Assembly: GCA_002474415.1 (NCBI GenBank) | Contig: DLQV01000218.1 | Coordinates: 1 to 6,288 of the forward strand | Source of the DNA: Lachnospiraceae bacterium UBA7598 | GTDB taxonomy: Bacteria; Bacillota; Clostridia; Lachnospirales; Lachnospiraceae | Direction: 5' to 3' | DNA length: 6,288 bases | Part shown: piece by piece, positions 1 through 5,687 of the stretch | How positions within the stretch are numbered: position 1 is the stretch's first letter | How the letters are laid out: every line of letters begins with the position of its first letter | Notes under the pieces: model-generated | What the model saw: the letters and a program-made list of their open reading frames with translations, nothing else | What the model was told of the DNA's origin: nothing | Databases searched by the model: none | Position numbers and translations under genes: made by a program

Positions 1-261
1 ATTATCAAACTCTGCCATCTGACGTTTCAGACGGTCGTTTAAATCTTCAATCTGTTCGTCTTTTTTATCTTTCTTCTTCTTTCCAAAGGCACCCTTTTTC
101 TCGGATTTTTCTTCTTTCTTTGTATCCTTTTCTTCGGCTGCAGTTTCTTTTGTTTCCTCTGCCGCCGTCTCCTTTGTGTCTTTTGTTTCTTCTGTCTGAT
201 CGGCCTTGGTTTCTTTTGTATCTACTGCCTCTTCTTCCATGACTTTTTTGTTCTCTGCCAT
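1..261 (-). CDS. grpE: GrpE, DnaK nucleotide exchange factor (N-terminal 87 residues, runs off the window)
   Basis: GrpE is the cytoplasmic co-chaperone that releases ADP from DnaK (Hsp70) so the chaperone can cycle. Only residues 1-87 are here; the gene continues past base 1 exactly at a codon boundary. The family call rests on the end of the fragment: from about residue 69 an amphipathic helix (DEQIEDLNDRLKRQMAEFDN) matches the start of the conserved GrpE coiled coil, where 'AEFDN' is normally followed by 'FRKR'. Before it lies an unusually long, probably disordered tail: acidic and Thr/Glu/Lys-rich at residues 9-51, with TKET three times and KETAAEE twice, then very basic at 52-67. The ATG at 261 has a strong Shine-Dalgarno site (AAAGGTGG, 5 bases upstream). 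It follows the hrcA stop by 13 bases, so the two are cotranscribed and HrcA/CIRCE-controlled. Identity is confident; the rest of the protein is not visible. Confidence 0.93.
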   Translation of the reverse strand, partial: MAENKKVMEEEAVDTKETKADQTEETKDTKETAAEETKETAAEEKDTKKEEKSEKKGAFGKKKKDKKDEQIEDLNDRLKRQMAEFDN

Positions 262-266
262 GTTTA

Positions 267-274
267 CCACCTTT
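267..274 (-). promoter_or_regulatory. Ribosome binding site of grpE
   Basis: AAAGGTGG reads on the minus strand five bases before the grpE ATG. It fills the 13-base gap between the hrcA stop and the grpE start, and fixes that start. Confidence 0.75.
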
Positions 275-1336
275 CTAGGATTGCCCTTTTTCTTTATCAA
301 AAATACCGTCTAACTGGGACTTTAAGTTCTTGAGGTTGTCAACCACGTTTTCGTAATCCATCCGTTTCGGACCAACAATTCCGATCGTTCCTTTGACGCC
401 CTCCCCCAGATCATAAGTTGCGGTAACGACACTGCAATCTTTCATGGTCTGTACCGGAGCTTCATTTCCGATATAAACCTGTATTTCATTTCCTTTGCTC
501 TCCCCCTCAGAAAGGGATTCCGTTACCAGATTTACCAGCTCATCTTTTTCCTCAAATGTGGAAAGAAGACCTGCCGCACTCTCTGAATCAGAAAGTTCCG
601 GATATTTCAAAATATTGGTTGCACCGCTTGTGTAAATCTGCAGATCCTCATTCTCACTCAGTGTCTGTCCCAGTGCATCCAGCACATGGGAAACAATCTC
701 ACTGTGCACACCTGCCTGCTCTTTCAGTTTGGAAATCGTTCCAAGATTGATCTCCTGCAGTGACAACCCATTCAATGCTGTATTCAGCAGAATGTTCAGT
801 TTCAGTAAAGTTTCGTTGTCGAGCGGTTCTTCCACATCGATCATCTGATTCTTTACCATGTTGCTGTTCATTACAATAACTGCCAGTATATGTTCCTCAT
901 CTACATTTGACAGCTGTATAAACTTTACTTTGTTTCCGCTGTAAGCTGGTGCGGAAACAAGTGTCGCATAATTGGTGTTGTTTGCCAGCATCTTTGCGAC
1001 CTTTTTTAACACCTCATCCATCTTCTGGGTTTTTTCTATTACGAAGTCCTTCATCTCTTTGACTTCCCGGTCTTTTTCCTGCATCAGATGATCCACATAA
1101 AACCGATAGCCTTTGTCCGAAGGAATTCTTCCTGCTGATGTATGCGGCTGCACGATATAGCCAAGTTCTTCAAGATCTGCCATCTCATTACGGATGGTTG
1201 CAGAACTTAAATTCAGATCCGTATATTTTGAAATGGTTCGCGATCCCACCGGTTCGCCGGTTGCAAGATAGTTACGGATAACTGCATCCAGAATTTTTAC
1301 TTTTCTTTCATCCAATTCCATATTCTCGTCTGCCAT
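275..1336 (-). CDS. hrcA: HrcA, heat-inducible transcription repressor
   Basis: HrcA is a dimeric DNA-binding repressor that binds CIRCE operators and keeps the dnaK (and usually groESL) operons off until heat stress; in studied Firmicutes, GroEL helps it fold. The 353-residue protein has an N-terminal winged helix-turn-helix (about residues 8-75, with VGSRTISKY and SSATIRNEMADLEELGY) and then the HrcA signature TSAGRIPSDKGYRFYVD (66-82). A GAF-like regulatory region follows, and the C-terminal motif IGIVGPKRMDY is at about 318-328. The frame is open upstream to an ATG at 1393, which would give 372 residues. I chose the ATG at 1336 because it has AGGAG eight bases upstream and gives the usual family length, and because the 1393 codon lies inside the CIRCE operator. 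A third candidate, the ATG at 1321 (MELDERK), fits family N-termini but has a weaker ribosome site. It is the first gene of the heat-shock operon, with grpE 13 bases downstream. Confidence 0.96.
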   Translation of the reverse strand: MADENMELDERKVKILDAVIRNYLATGEPVGSRTISKYTDLNLSSATIRNEMADLEELGYIVQPHTSAGRIPSDKGYRFYVDHLMQEKDREVKEMKDFVIEKTQKMDEVLKKVAKMLANNTNYATLVSAPAYSGNKVKFIQLSNVDEEHILAVIVMNSNMVKNQMIDVEEPLDNETLLKLNILLNTALNGLSLQEINLGTISKLKEQAGVHSEIVSHVLDALGQTLSENEDLQIYTSGATNILKYPELSDSESAAGLLSTFEEKDELVNLVTESLSEGESKGNEIQVYIGNEAPVQTMKDCSVVTATYDLGEGVKGTIGIVGPKRMDYENVVDNLKNLKSQLDGIFDKEKGQS

Positions 1337-1344
1337 CTTCCCGT

Positions 1345-1349
1345 CTCCT
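1345..1349 (-). promoter_or_regulatory. Ribosome binding site that decides the hrcA start
   Basis: AGGAG reads on the minus strand with an 8-base spacer to the ATG at 1336-1334. No comparable site precedes the upstream ATG at 1393, whose upstream bases are the CIRCE half-site and spacer. This supports the 353-residue HrcA. Confidence 0.7.
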
Positions 1350-1382
1350 GTTCCTGAACCTTCACCGGTTATTTTTGGTTTG

Positions 1383-1409
1383 TTAGCACTCATTTACTTA
1401 GAGTGCTAA
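1383..1409 (-). promoter_or_regulatory. CIRCE operator (HrcA binding site)
   Basis: A perfect 9-bp inverted repeat, TTAGCACTC-N9-GAGTGCTAA, matches the CIRCE consensus in every arm position and has the canonical 9-base spacer. It lies about 9-35 bases downstream of the predicted transcription start of hrcA and upstream of the hrcA ribosome binding site, the usual position for this element. From established knowledge, HrcA binding here represses the hrcA-grpE(-dnaK-dnaJ) operon, so the repressor controls its own gene. Confidence 0.98.
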
Positions 1410-1424
1410 TATCGTTCTGCTATT

Positions 1425-1453
1425 AAAATAGCACCAAGGTGTTTTTTTGTCAA
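1425..1453 (-). promoter_or_regulatory. Sigma-A type promoter of hrcA-grpE operon
   Basis: On the minus strand a perfect -35 box TTGACA (1453-1448) is followed by a 17-base spacer and a -10 box TATTTT (1430-1425, four of six consensus bases). Transcription would start near 1418, leaving a leader of about 80 bases that contains the whole CIRCE element. A very A/T-rich stretch at about 1465-1500 lies upstream of the -35 box and could help RNA polymerase binding, though it begins a little further upstream than a classical UP element. Confidence 0.8.
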
Positions 1454-1470
1454 CACCCTGATGCTATTTT
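1425..1470 (-). terminator. Probable intrinsic terminator of the lepA-hemW transcript, overlapping the hrcA promoter
   Basis: A hairpin starts 22 bases after the hemW stop. The arms are 1470-1452 and 1443-1425, with 19 consecutive pairs and an 8-base loop (GACAAAAA). In minus-strand RNA every position pairs, two of them as G-U wobbles; in plus-strand RNA the same two positions would be A-C mismatches, so the structure belongs to the minus-strand transcript. The core is flanked by an A-rich stretch and ends in UUUUAAU, which is a short U tract, so termination may be only partial. The -35 box of hrcA sits at the inner stem and loop and its -10 box in the last stem bases. Confidence 0.65.
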
Positions 1471-1492
1471 ATTTTTATTTTATAATTATATT

Positions 1493-2746
1493 TTATAAAA
1501 GGAACTTTGCCATCGCATAATTTGACAAATCCATTCCTTTATCTGTAAGGAAAATCCGACCGGCTATCATCTGCAAAAGCCCCTCTTCTTTCAGCTTATG
1601 AAGGGGCTCTAAATACACAGCCTCAATCGGTACTCCAAAACATCGTTCAAAATCTGCTCTGGTTACTCCCTCATTCATCCGCAGCCCCAGAAACATAAAT
1701 TCCTCCATCTGCTCTTTTCTTGTCAGAATCTGTGCCTGTTCCTGCACACAGCTGCCAATCCAGAGCCCCTCCGGAACGGCATGCTCCCCATCTTTTAAAA
1801 ACTCTGCCGGAGACTTTTCCTGCAGATGATCACAAAATTCTCCATACGCATACAGCTGCCGGGTATTGGTATACCGGACGTTTTCCACCAGGGAAGATGC
1901 CCCAAGCCCCAGCCCCAGATAATTTTCTCTGGTCCAGTAGCCGATGTTATGCCTGCAGGCATATCCCGGCTGGGCAAAATTGGAGATCTCATACTGCCGG
2001 TAACCAGCCTGTTTCAATACATCCTGCGTGGCCTTATAAATGCGGTATACCTCATCCTCCTCCGGAAGAATCTCTGTATGAAGCCCGGCTTCCTGCTTTA
2101 CTGCATCAAACTTATACCGTTCATAAAATGGCGTTCCCTTTTCTATGATCAGGGAATATGCCGAAATATGTTCCGGTTTCAGACGGATCACCGTCTGCAA
2201 GGAATTTAAAAACCTGTCCAGCGTCTGGTAAGGCAGACCACTCATCAGATCAATATTGATGTTTTCAAACCCTGCATTTCTCGCCAACTCATACGTTTTT
2301 AAAAACTGCTCATACGTGTGAATTCTTCCAAGCGCTTTCAGCTCTTCATTGTTTGTCGACTGCAGTCCGATCGAAAGACGATTGATCCCCGCACTCTGAT
2401 AGACATTCAGTTTCTTTGCCGTCACAGTTCCCGGATTGCACTCGATGCTGATCTCCGCATCTGCCTCCACATGAAAACTCGAAGCAACCTGCTGCAGCAC
2501 GGTGTAAATCAGATTTTCCTCCAGCCAGCTCGGCGTGCCCCCTCCGATATAAATCGTCGGAACATGATAATCTCCAAGCAGATTTCCGTAATAACGGATT
2601 TCCTGCAGCAGGGCATGCACATATCTGATCTGTGTATTGCTGTCTGCCGGGAATGACAGGAAATCACAGTAATCACACTTTTTCACGCAAAAAGGAATAT
2701 GAATATATAATTCCAGTTTCTTTTCATTCATAGAATCAGTCTTCAT
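1493..2746 (-). CDS. hemW: HemW-like radical SAM protein (heme chaperone family; formerly annotated as coproporphyrinogen III oxidase)
   Basis: HemW binds heme and a [4Fe-4S] cluster and is thought to insert heme into membrane respiratory proteins; it is not a true oxygen-independent coproporphyrinogen oxidase. In this 417-residue protein the radical SAM cysteines are C20, C24 and C27 ([10 protein letters not shown]). The position two after the last cysteine is Phe, whereas true HemN enzymes carry a fourth Cys there. GGGTPS (68-73) is the SAM-binding glycine motif, and [17 protein letters not shown] and the HemW-type HNIGYW motif (266-271) follow. A C-terminal winged-helix-like domain starts near [13 protein letters not shown] (348-360). 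About 25 residues at 313-337 look like an insertion. The ATG at 2746 overlaps the lepA stop by 11 bases; an alternative ATG at 2731 (412 residues) lies four bases after that stop. Neither has a clear ribosome site, so translation is probably coupled to lepA. Whether this host uses heme is unknown. Confidence 0.93.
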   Translation of the reverse strand: MKTDSMNEKKLELYIHIPFCVKKCDYCDFLSFPADSNTQIRYVHALLQEIRYYGNLLGDYHVPTIYIGGGTPSWLEENLIYTVLQQVASSFHVEADAEISIECNPGTVTAKKLNVYQSAGINRLSIGLQSTNNEELKALGRIHTYEQFLKTYELARNAGFENINIDLMSGLPYQTLDRFLNSLQTVIRLKPEHISAYSLIIEKGTPFYERYKFDAVKQEAGLHTEILPEEDEVYRIYKATQDVLKQAGYRQYEISNFAQPGYACRHNIGYWTRENYLGLGLGASSLVENVRYTNTRQLYAYGEFCDHLQEKSPAEFLKDGEHAVPEGLWIGSCVQEQAQILTRKEQMEEFMFLGLRMNEGVTRADFERCFGVPIEAVYLEPLHKLKEEGLLQMIAGRIFLTDKGMDLSNYAMAKFLL

Positions 2747-4547
2747 CCAGTTTCAATACACTCATGAATGCCTCCTGCGGCACTTCTACGCTGCCGACCT
2801 GACGCATTCTCTTCTTTCCTTCCTTCTGTTTCTCCAGAAGCTTTTTCTTACGGGAAATATCACCGCCGTAACATTTTGCCAGTACGTCCTTGCGCATGGC
2901 CTTAACCGTTTCACGCGCAATGACTTTTCCGTTTACGGCTGCCTGAATCGGGATTTCAAACAGATGTCTCGGAATCTCTTCTTTCAGACGCTCACACATT
3001 TTACGGCCTCTATCGTATGCACTGTCTTTGAATACAATAAAGGATAAGGCGTCCACCATCTCCTTATTAATAAGAATATCCAGTTTGACAAGGTCGGAAC
3101 GGACATATCCTTTCATTTCATAATCAAAAGAGGCATATCCACGGGACCGTGACTTTAAAGCATCAAAGAAATCGTAAATAATCTCATTCAGTGGCATATC
3201 ATATTTGATTACGGCACGGGTTGCTTCAATATAATCCATGCTGATATAAATACCGCGGCGCTCCTGACAAAGTTTCATAATGGCCCCGACATACTCGCTG
3301 GTTACCATGATCTCTGCTGATACAAACGGTTCCTCCATGTATTCAATCTCCGAAGGGTCCGGCAGATTGGACGGATTGGTCAGATCAAACACTTCTCCGT
3401 TGGTCTTGTGCACCTTATAAATAACACCAGGTGCCGTAGTCACAAGATCCAGATTAAACTCACGCTCCAAACGCTCCTGCACAATCTCAAGATGCAGTAA
3501 TCCAAGAAATCCGCAGCGGAATCCAAATCCCAGGGCAAGAGACGTCTCCGGTTCATACTGTAACGATGCATCATTGACCTGCAGCTTTTCAAGCGCATCC
3601 CGCAGATCCGGATACTTGGCAGAGTCTGCAGGATATAATCCGCAGTACACCATCGGATTGACCTTTTTATATCCTGGAAGCGGTTCTGCACACGGGCGGT
3701 CGAGCTCTGTCACAGTATCTCCGACACGTGTATCGCGCACATTTTTAATGCTCGCTGCAATATATCCAACCATACCTGCAGAAAGTTCGTCGCACGGAAT
3801 AAACTGCCCGGCACCGAAATATCCCACTTCAGTCACCAGATCTTCGGCTCCCGTGGCCATCATTTTGATTTTGGTTCCCACCTTGACCGTGCCTTCCTTG
3901 ATCCGGCAGAAAACAATTACACCCTTATAGGAATCATACAGCGCATCAAAGATCAACGCCTTAAGCGGTGCCTTCGGATCTCCGGTAGGTGCCGGAATCT
4001 TCGTCACGATCTGTTCAAGCACTTCCTCAATATTCAGTCCGGTCTTTGCGGAAATGCGCGGAGCATCCATCGCCTCAATACCGATCACATCCTCGATTTC
4101 CTGTGCGACCTCTTCCGGGCGTGCACTCGGCAGATCAATCTTGTTGATGACCGGAAGCACATCCAGATCATGATCCAGTGCCAGATAGACATTGGCAAGT
4201 GTCTGGGCTTCCACGCCCTGTGCAGCATCCACGACAAGGATGGCACCGTCACACGCTGCAAGACTTCGGGATACTTCATAATTAAAATCCACATGTCCCG
4301 GAGTATCAATCAGGTTAAAAATATATTCCTCTCCATCCTTTGCCTGATAGATGATGCGCACTGCCTGGGATTTGATCGTGATTCCCCTCTCGCGCTCCAG
4401 ATCCATATTGTCGAGAACCTGTGCCTGCATCTCACGGCTGGTCAGCGTTCCTGTTTTTTCTATGATTCGATCCGCAAGTGTAGACTTACCGTGATCAATA
4501 TGGGCAATAATACAAAAATTACGAATTTTGCTCTGATCGATTGACAT
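2736..4547 (-). CDS. lepA: LepA (elongation factor 4), ribosome-associated GTPase
   Basis: LepA/EF4 is a translational GTPase that acts on the ribosome; proposed roles are back-translocation of stalled ribosomes and support of initiation or 30S biogenesis. The 603-residue protein has the usual family length and all GTPase motifs: G1 AHIDHGKST (15-23), G2 Thr57 in RGITIK, G3 DTPGH (81-85), G4 NKID (135-138) and G5 SAK (166-168). These are followed by the beta-barrel, EF-G-like domains ([16 protein letters not shown] at 340-355) and a basic LepA-specific C-terminus ([18 protein letters not shown], 566-583). The frame is open upstream to a TTG at 4625 (629 residues). I chose the ATG at 4547 because AGAGG lies six bases upstream, family proteins start just before the G1 motif, and 4625 coincides with the predicted transcription start. 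It has its own promoter in the end of add and overlaps hemW downstream, an order also known from Bacillus. Confidence 0.98.
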   Translation of the reverse strand: MSIDQSKIRNFCIIAHIDHGKSTLADRIIEKTGTLTSREMQAQVLDNMDLERERGITIKSQAVRIIYQAKDGEEYIFNLIDTPGHVDFNYEVSRSLAACDGAILVVDAAQGVEAQTLANVYLALDHDLDVLPVINKIDLPSARPEEVAQEIEDVIGIEAMDAPRISAKTGLNIEEVLEQIVTKIPAPTGDPKAPLKALIFDALYDSYKGVIVFCRIKEGTVKVGTKIKMMATGAEDLVTEVGYFGAGQFIPCDELSAGMVGYIAASIKNVRDTRVGDTVTELDRPCAEPLPGYKKVNPMVYCGLYPADSAKYPDLRDALEKLQVNDASLQYEPETSLALGFGFRCGFLGLLHLEIVQERLEREFNLDLVTTAPGVIYKVHKTNGEVFDLTNPSNLPDPSEIEYMEEPFVSAEIMVTSEYVGAIMKLCQERRGIYISMDYIEATRAVIKYDMPLNEIIYDFFDALKSRSRGYASFDYEMKGYVRSDLVKLDILINKEMVDALSFIVFKDSAYDRGRKMCERLKEEIPRHLFEIPIQAAVNGKVIARETVKAMRKDVLAKCYGGDISRKKKLLEKQKEGKKRMRQVGSVEVPQEAFMSVLKLDED

Positions 4548-4553
4548 CTTATT

Positions 4554-4558
4554 CCTCT
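4554..4558 (-). promoter_or_regulatory. Ribosome binding site of lepA
   Basis: AGAGG on the minus strand lies six bases before the ATG at 4547, inside a purine-rich run. It fixes the 603-residue LepA start against the longer open frame. Confidence 0.7.
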
Positions 4559-4590
4559 TTTTCTTTCTACTATAATTTATCGTTTGATAA

Positions 4591-4621
4591 GTACGGTCCA
4601 TCAGCTGCTGATAGAACCTAC
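4591..4621 (-). other. Imperfect hairpin in the lepA leader
   Basis: In minus-strand RNA, bases 4621-4591 fold as an imperfect stem: GUAGG-U-UCUAUCAG, loop CAG, CUGAUGGA-CC-G-UAC. It has 13 pairs, one of them a G-U wobble, and two single-base bulges. The wobble would be an A-C mismatch in plus-strand RNA, so the fold belongs to the lepA transcript. It begins about 4-5 bases after the predicted start of transcription. No U tract follows, so it is not a terminator of the add transcript. It may protect the 5' end of the mRNA or have no function; it matches no riboswitch I recognise. Confidence 0.4.
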
Positions 4622-4631
4622 GCAATGTTAC

Positions 4632-4660
4632 ATTATACCGAAAACAGGTCTATAAATCAA
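4632..4660 (-). promoter_or_regulatory. Sigma-A type promoter of lepA-hemW
   Basis: On the minus strand, TTGATT (4660-4655, four of six -35 consensus bases) is separated by exactly 17 bases from a perfect TATAAT (4637-4632). Transcription would start near 4625, giving a leader of about 78 bases before lepA. The -35 box lies in the last codons of add (Phe-Asp-Leu), so lepA-hemW can be expressed apart from deoB-add, although no terminator is visible between them and read-through is likely. Confidence 0.75.
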
Positions 4661-5663
4661 ACATTGACATCCACTTTTTCCATAATACCTGTTTGGTATC
4701 ATCGTCCGCAAATGCCGCGTGCAGCGAAGCCATATAAATTTTCTCACACATCGGCTCTTTAAACATCCCGGCTTCTGCCAGACGCATATATTCATCCGTA
4801 CAGCTGGTATCGCTGACGGTACGGTTGTCCGTATTGATGGAAAGCGGAATTCCGGCATCGTAAAATTCCCGGAACGGATAGTTTGCAAAATCCGTGACCG
4901 CCTTTGTCTGCAGATTACTCGTCGGACACAATTCCACGCCGATCTTTTTTTCTGCAACTTCCTTCTTTAGCTCCTCGTCCCCGCTCATGGCAATTCCGTG
5001 ACCGATCCGCGATGCTCCCATTTCAATGGCCGTGCGGATTTCTTCCCTGCTTCCACATTCTCCTGCATGGATGGTATATGGCATGCCATATTTTTTTGCA
5101 GTAGCAAATACGTCCGCAAACGCCGCTGTCGGATACGCCTTTTCATCCCCTGCCAGATCACAGGCAACAACACCGTTTCCGAGAAATTCCCGCGCTTCTT
5201 TTAACATGGCAATATTTTTTTCGGTTTCCAGATTGCGCATGGTGCAGACAATCATTCCGGTCAGGATGTCCGCTTTTTCTTCTGCTTTTTTCAGTCCATC
5301 CCGGACGCTCTCTAAGATTTCCCGGACCGAAAGCCCCTGCTCCATGGAAAATGCAGGTGCAAAACGCACTTCCAAATACTTGACCTGTTCTTTTGCTGCA
5401 GAAAGTGCCAGATCCTGTGCTGCTGCCGAAAGTCCTTCCTTCGTCTGCAGGCAGCTAAGCGGCAGTTCAAACTTCTCCAGATACTCTGCCAGTGAACTGC
5501 AATCCATCGGTGCCACCAGTTTTTCCCGCAGTTCTTCCAGTCCCAGCGGCTCTTTCCCCTCCTGCTGCATCAGTTTCTGGATCAGGGGCAGGCTCACCGA
5601 ACCGTCCAGATGACAGTGCAGCTCTATTTTTGGCATATTGTGTGCAATAAATCGATTCATCAT
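4650..5663 (-). CDS. add: Adenosine deaminase
   Basis: This cytoplasmic zinc enzyme converts adenosine and deoxyadenosine to inosine and deoxyinosine in purine salvage. The 337-residue protein shows the amidohydrolase-fold metal and catalytic residues in order: H16 and H18 (ELHCHLDGS), H199 and catalytic E202 (TIHAGE), H222 (RIGHGI) and D279 (SINTDN). The DLAGDE segment (169-174) matches the substrate-binding glycine region. The residue after the metal Asp is Asn280; animal enzymes have a second Asp here (TDDP), but TDNR is a known bacterial variant, so deaminase activity is expected. The ATG at 5663 has AGAGGG eight bases upstream; ATGs at 5660 and 5636 are also in frame, but 5663 has the best spacing. 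The start is 24 bases after the deoB stop, so the two are an operon. Adenine deaminase and adenosylhomocysteine deaminase (MtaD type) are less likely, because the HxH context and length are those of Add. Confidence 0.95.
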   Translation of the reverse strand: MMNRFIAHNMPKIELHCHLDGSVSLPLIQKLMQQEGKEPLGLEELREKLVAPMDCSSLAEYLEKFELPLSCLQTKEGLSAAAQDLALSAAKEQVKYLEVRFAPAFSMEQGLSVREILESVRDGLKKAEEKADILTGMIVCTMRNLETEKNIAMLKEAREFLGNGVVACDLAGDEKAYPTAAFADVFATAKKYGMPYTIHAGECGSREEIRTAIEMGASRIGHGIAMSGDEELKKEVAEKKIGVELCPTSNLQTKAVTDFANYPFREFYDAGIPLSINTDNRTVSDTSCTDEYMRLAEAGMFKEPMCEKIYMASLHAAFADDDTKQVLWKKWMSMFDL

Positions 5664-5671
5664 CGGCTTTT

Positions 5672-5677
5672 CCCTCT
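5672..5677 (-). promoter_or_regulatory. Ribosome binding site of add
   Basis: AGAGGG on the minus strand is eight bases before the ATG at 5663, within the 24-base gap after deoB. It favours the 337-residue protein over the starts at 5660 and 5636. Confidence 0.65.
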
Positions 5678-5687
5678 CTTCTGCAAA

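Noticed and set aside
1465..1500. A/T-rich stretch considered as an origin or DNA-unwinding element.
   Set aside because: It is only about 35 bases long, has no DnaA boxes nearby, and is explained by the terminator flank, promoter upstream region and the hemW stop.
1905..1930. Tandem gccccagcccc-like repeat on the plus strand.
   Set aside because: It encodes the conserved LGLGLGASS stretch of HemW, so it is a coding effect and not a separate repeat element.
1720..2209. Overlapping plus-strand open frames of 142 and 127 codons opposite hemW.
   Set aside because: Both lie wholly inside hemW, overlap each other in different frames, and show low-complexity compositions typical of antisense shadows.
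4548..4625. N-terminal extension of LepA by 26 residues from a TTG at 4625.
   Set aside because: The TTG lies at the predicted transcription start, has no ribosome binding site, and the extension is absent from the LepA family; the ATG at 4547 has a good site.
5026..5613. Open frame of 195 codons on the plus strand opposite add.
   Set aside because: It is Ser/Arg/Pro-rich, resembles no family I know, and is explained as a shadow of the add codons, whose family is certain.
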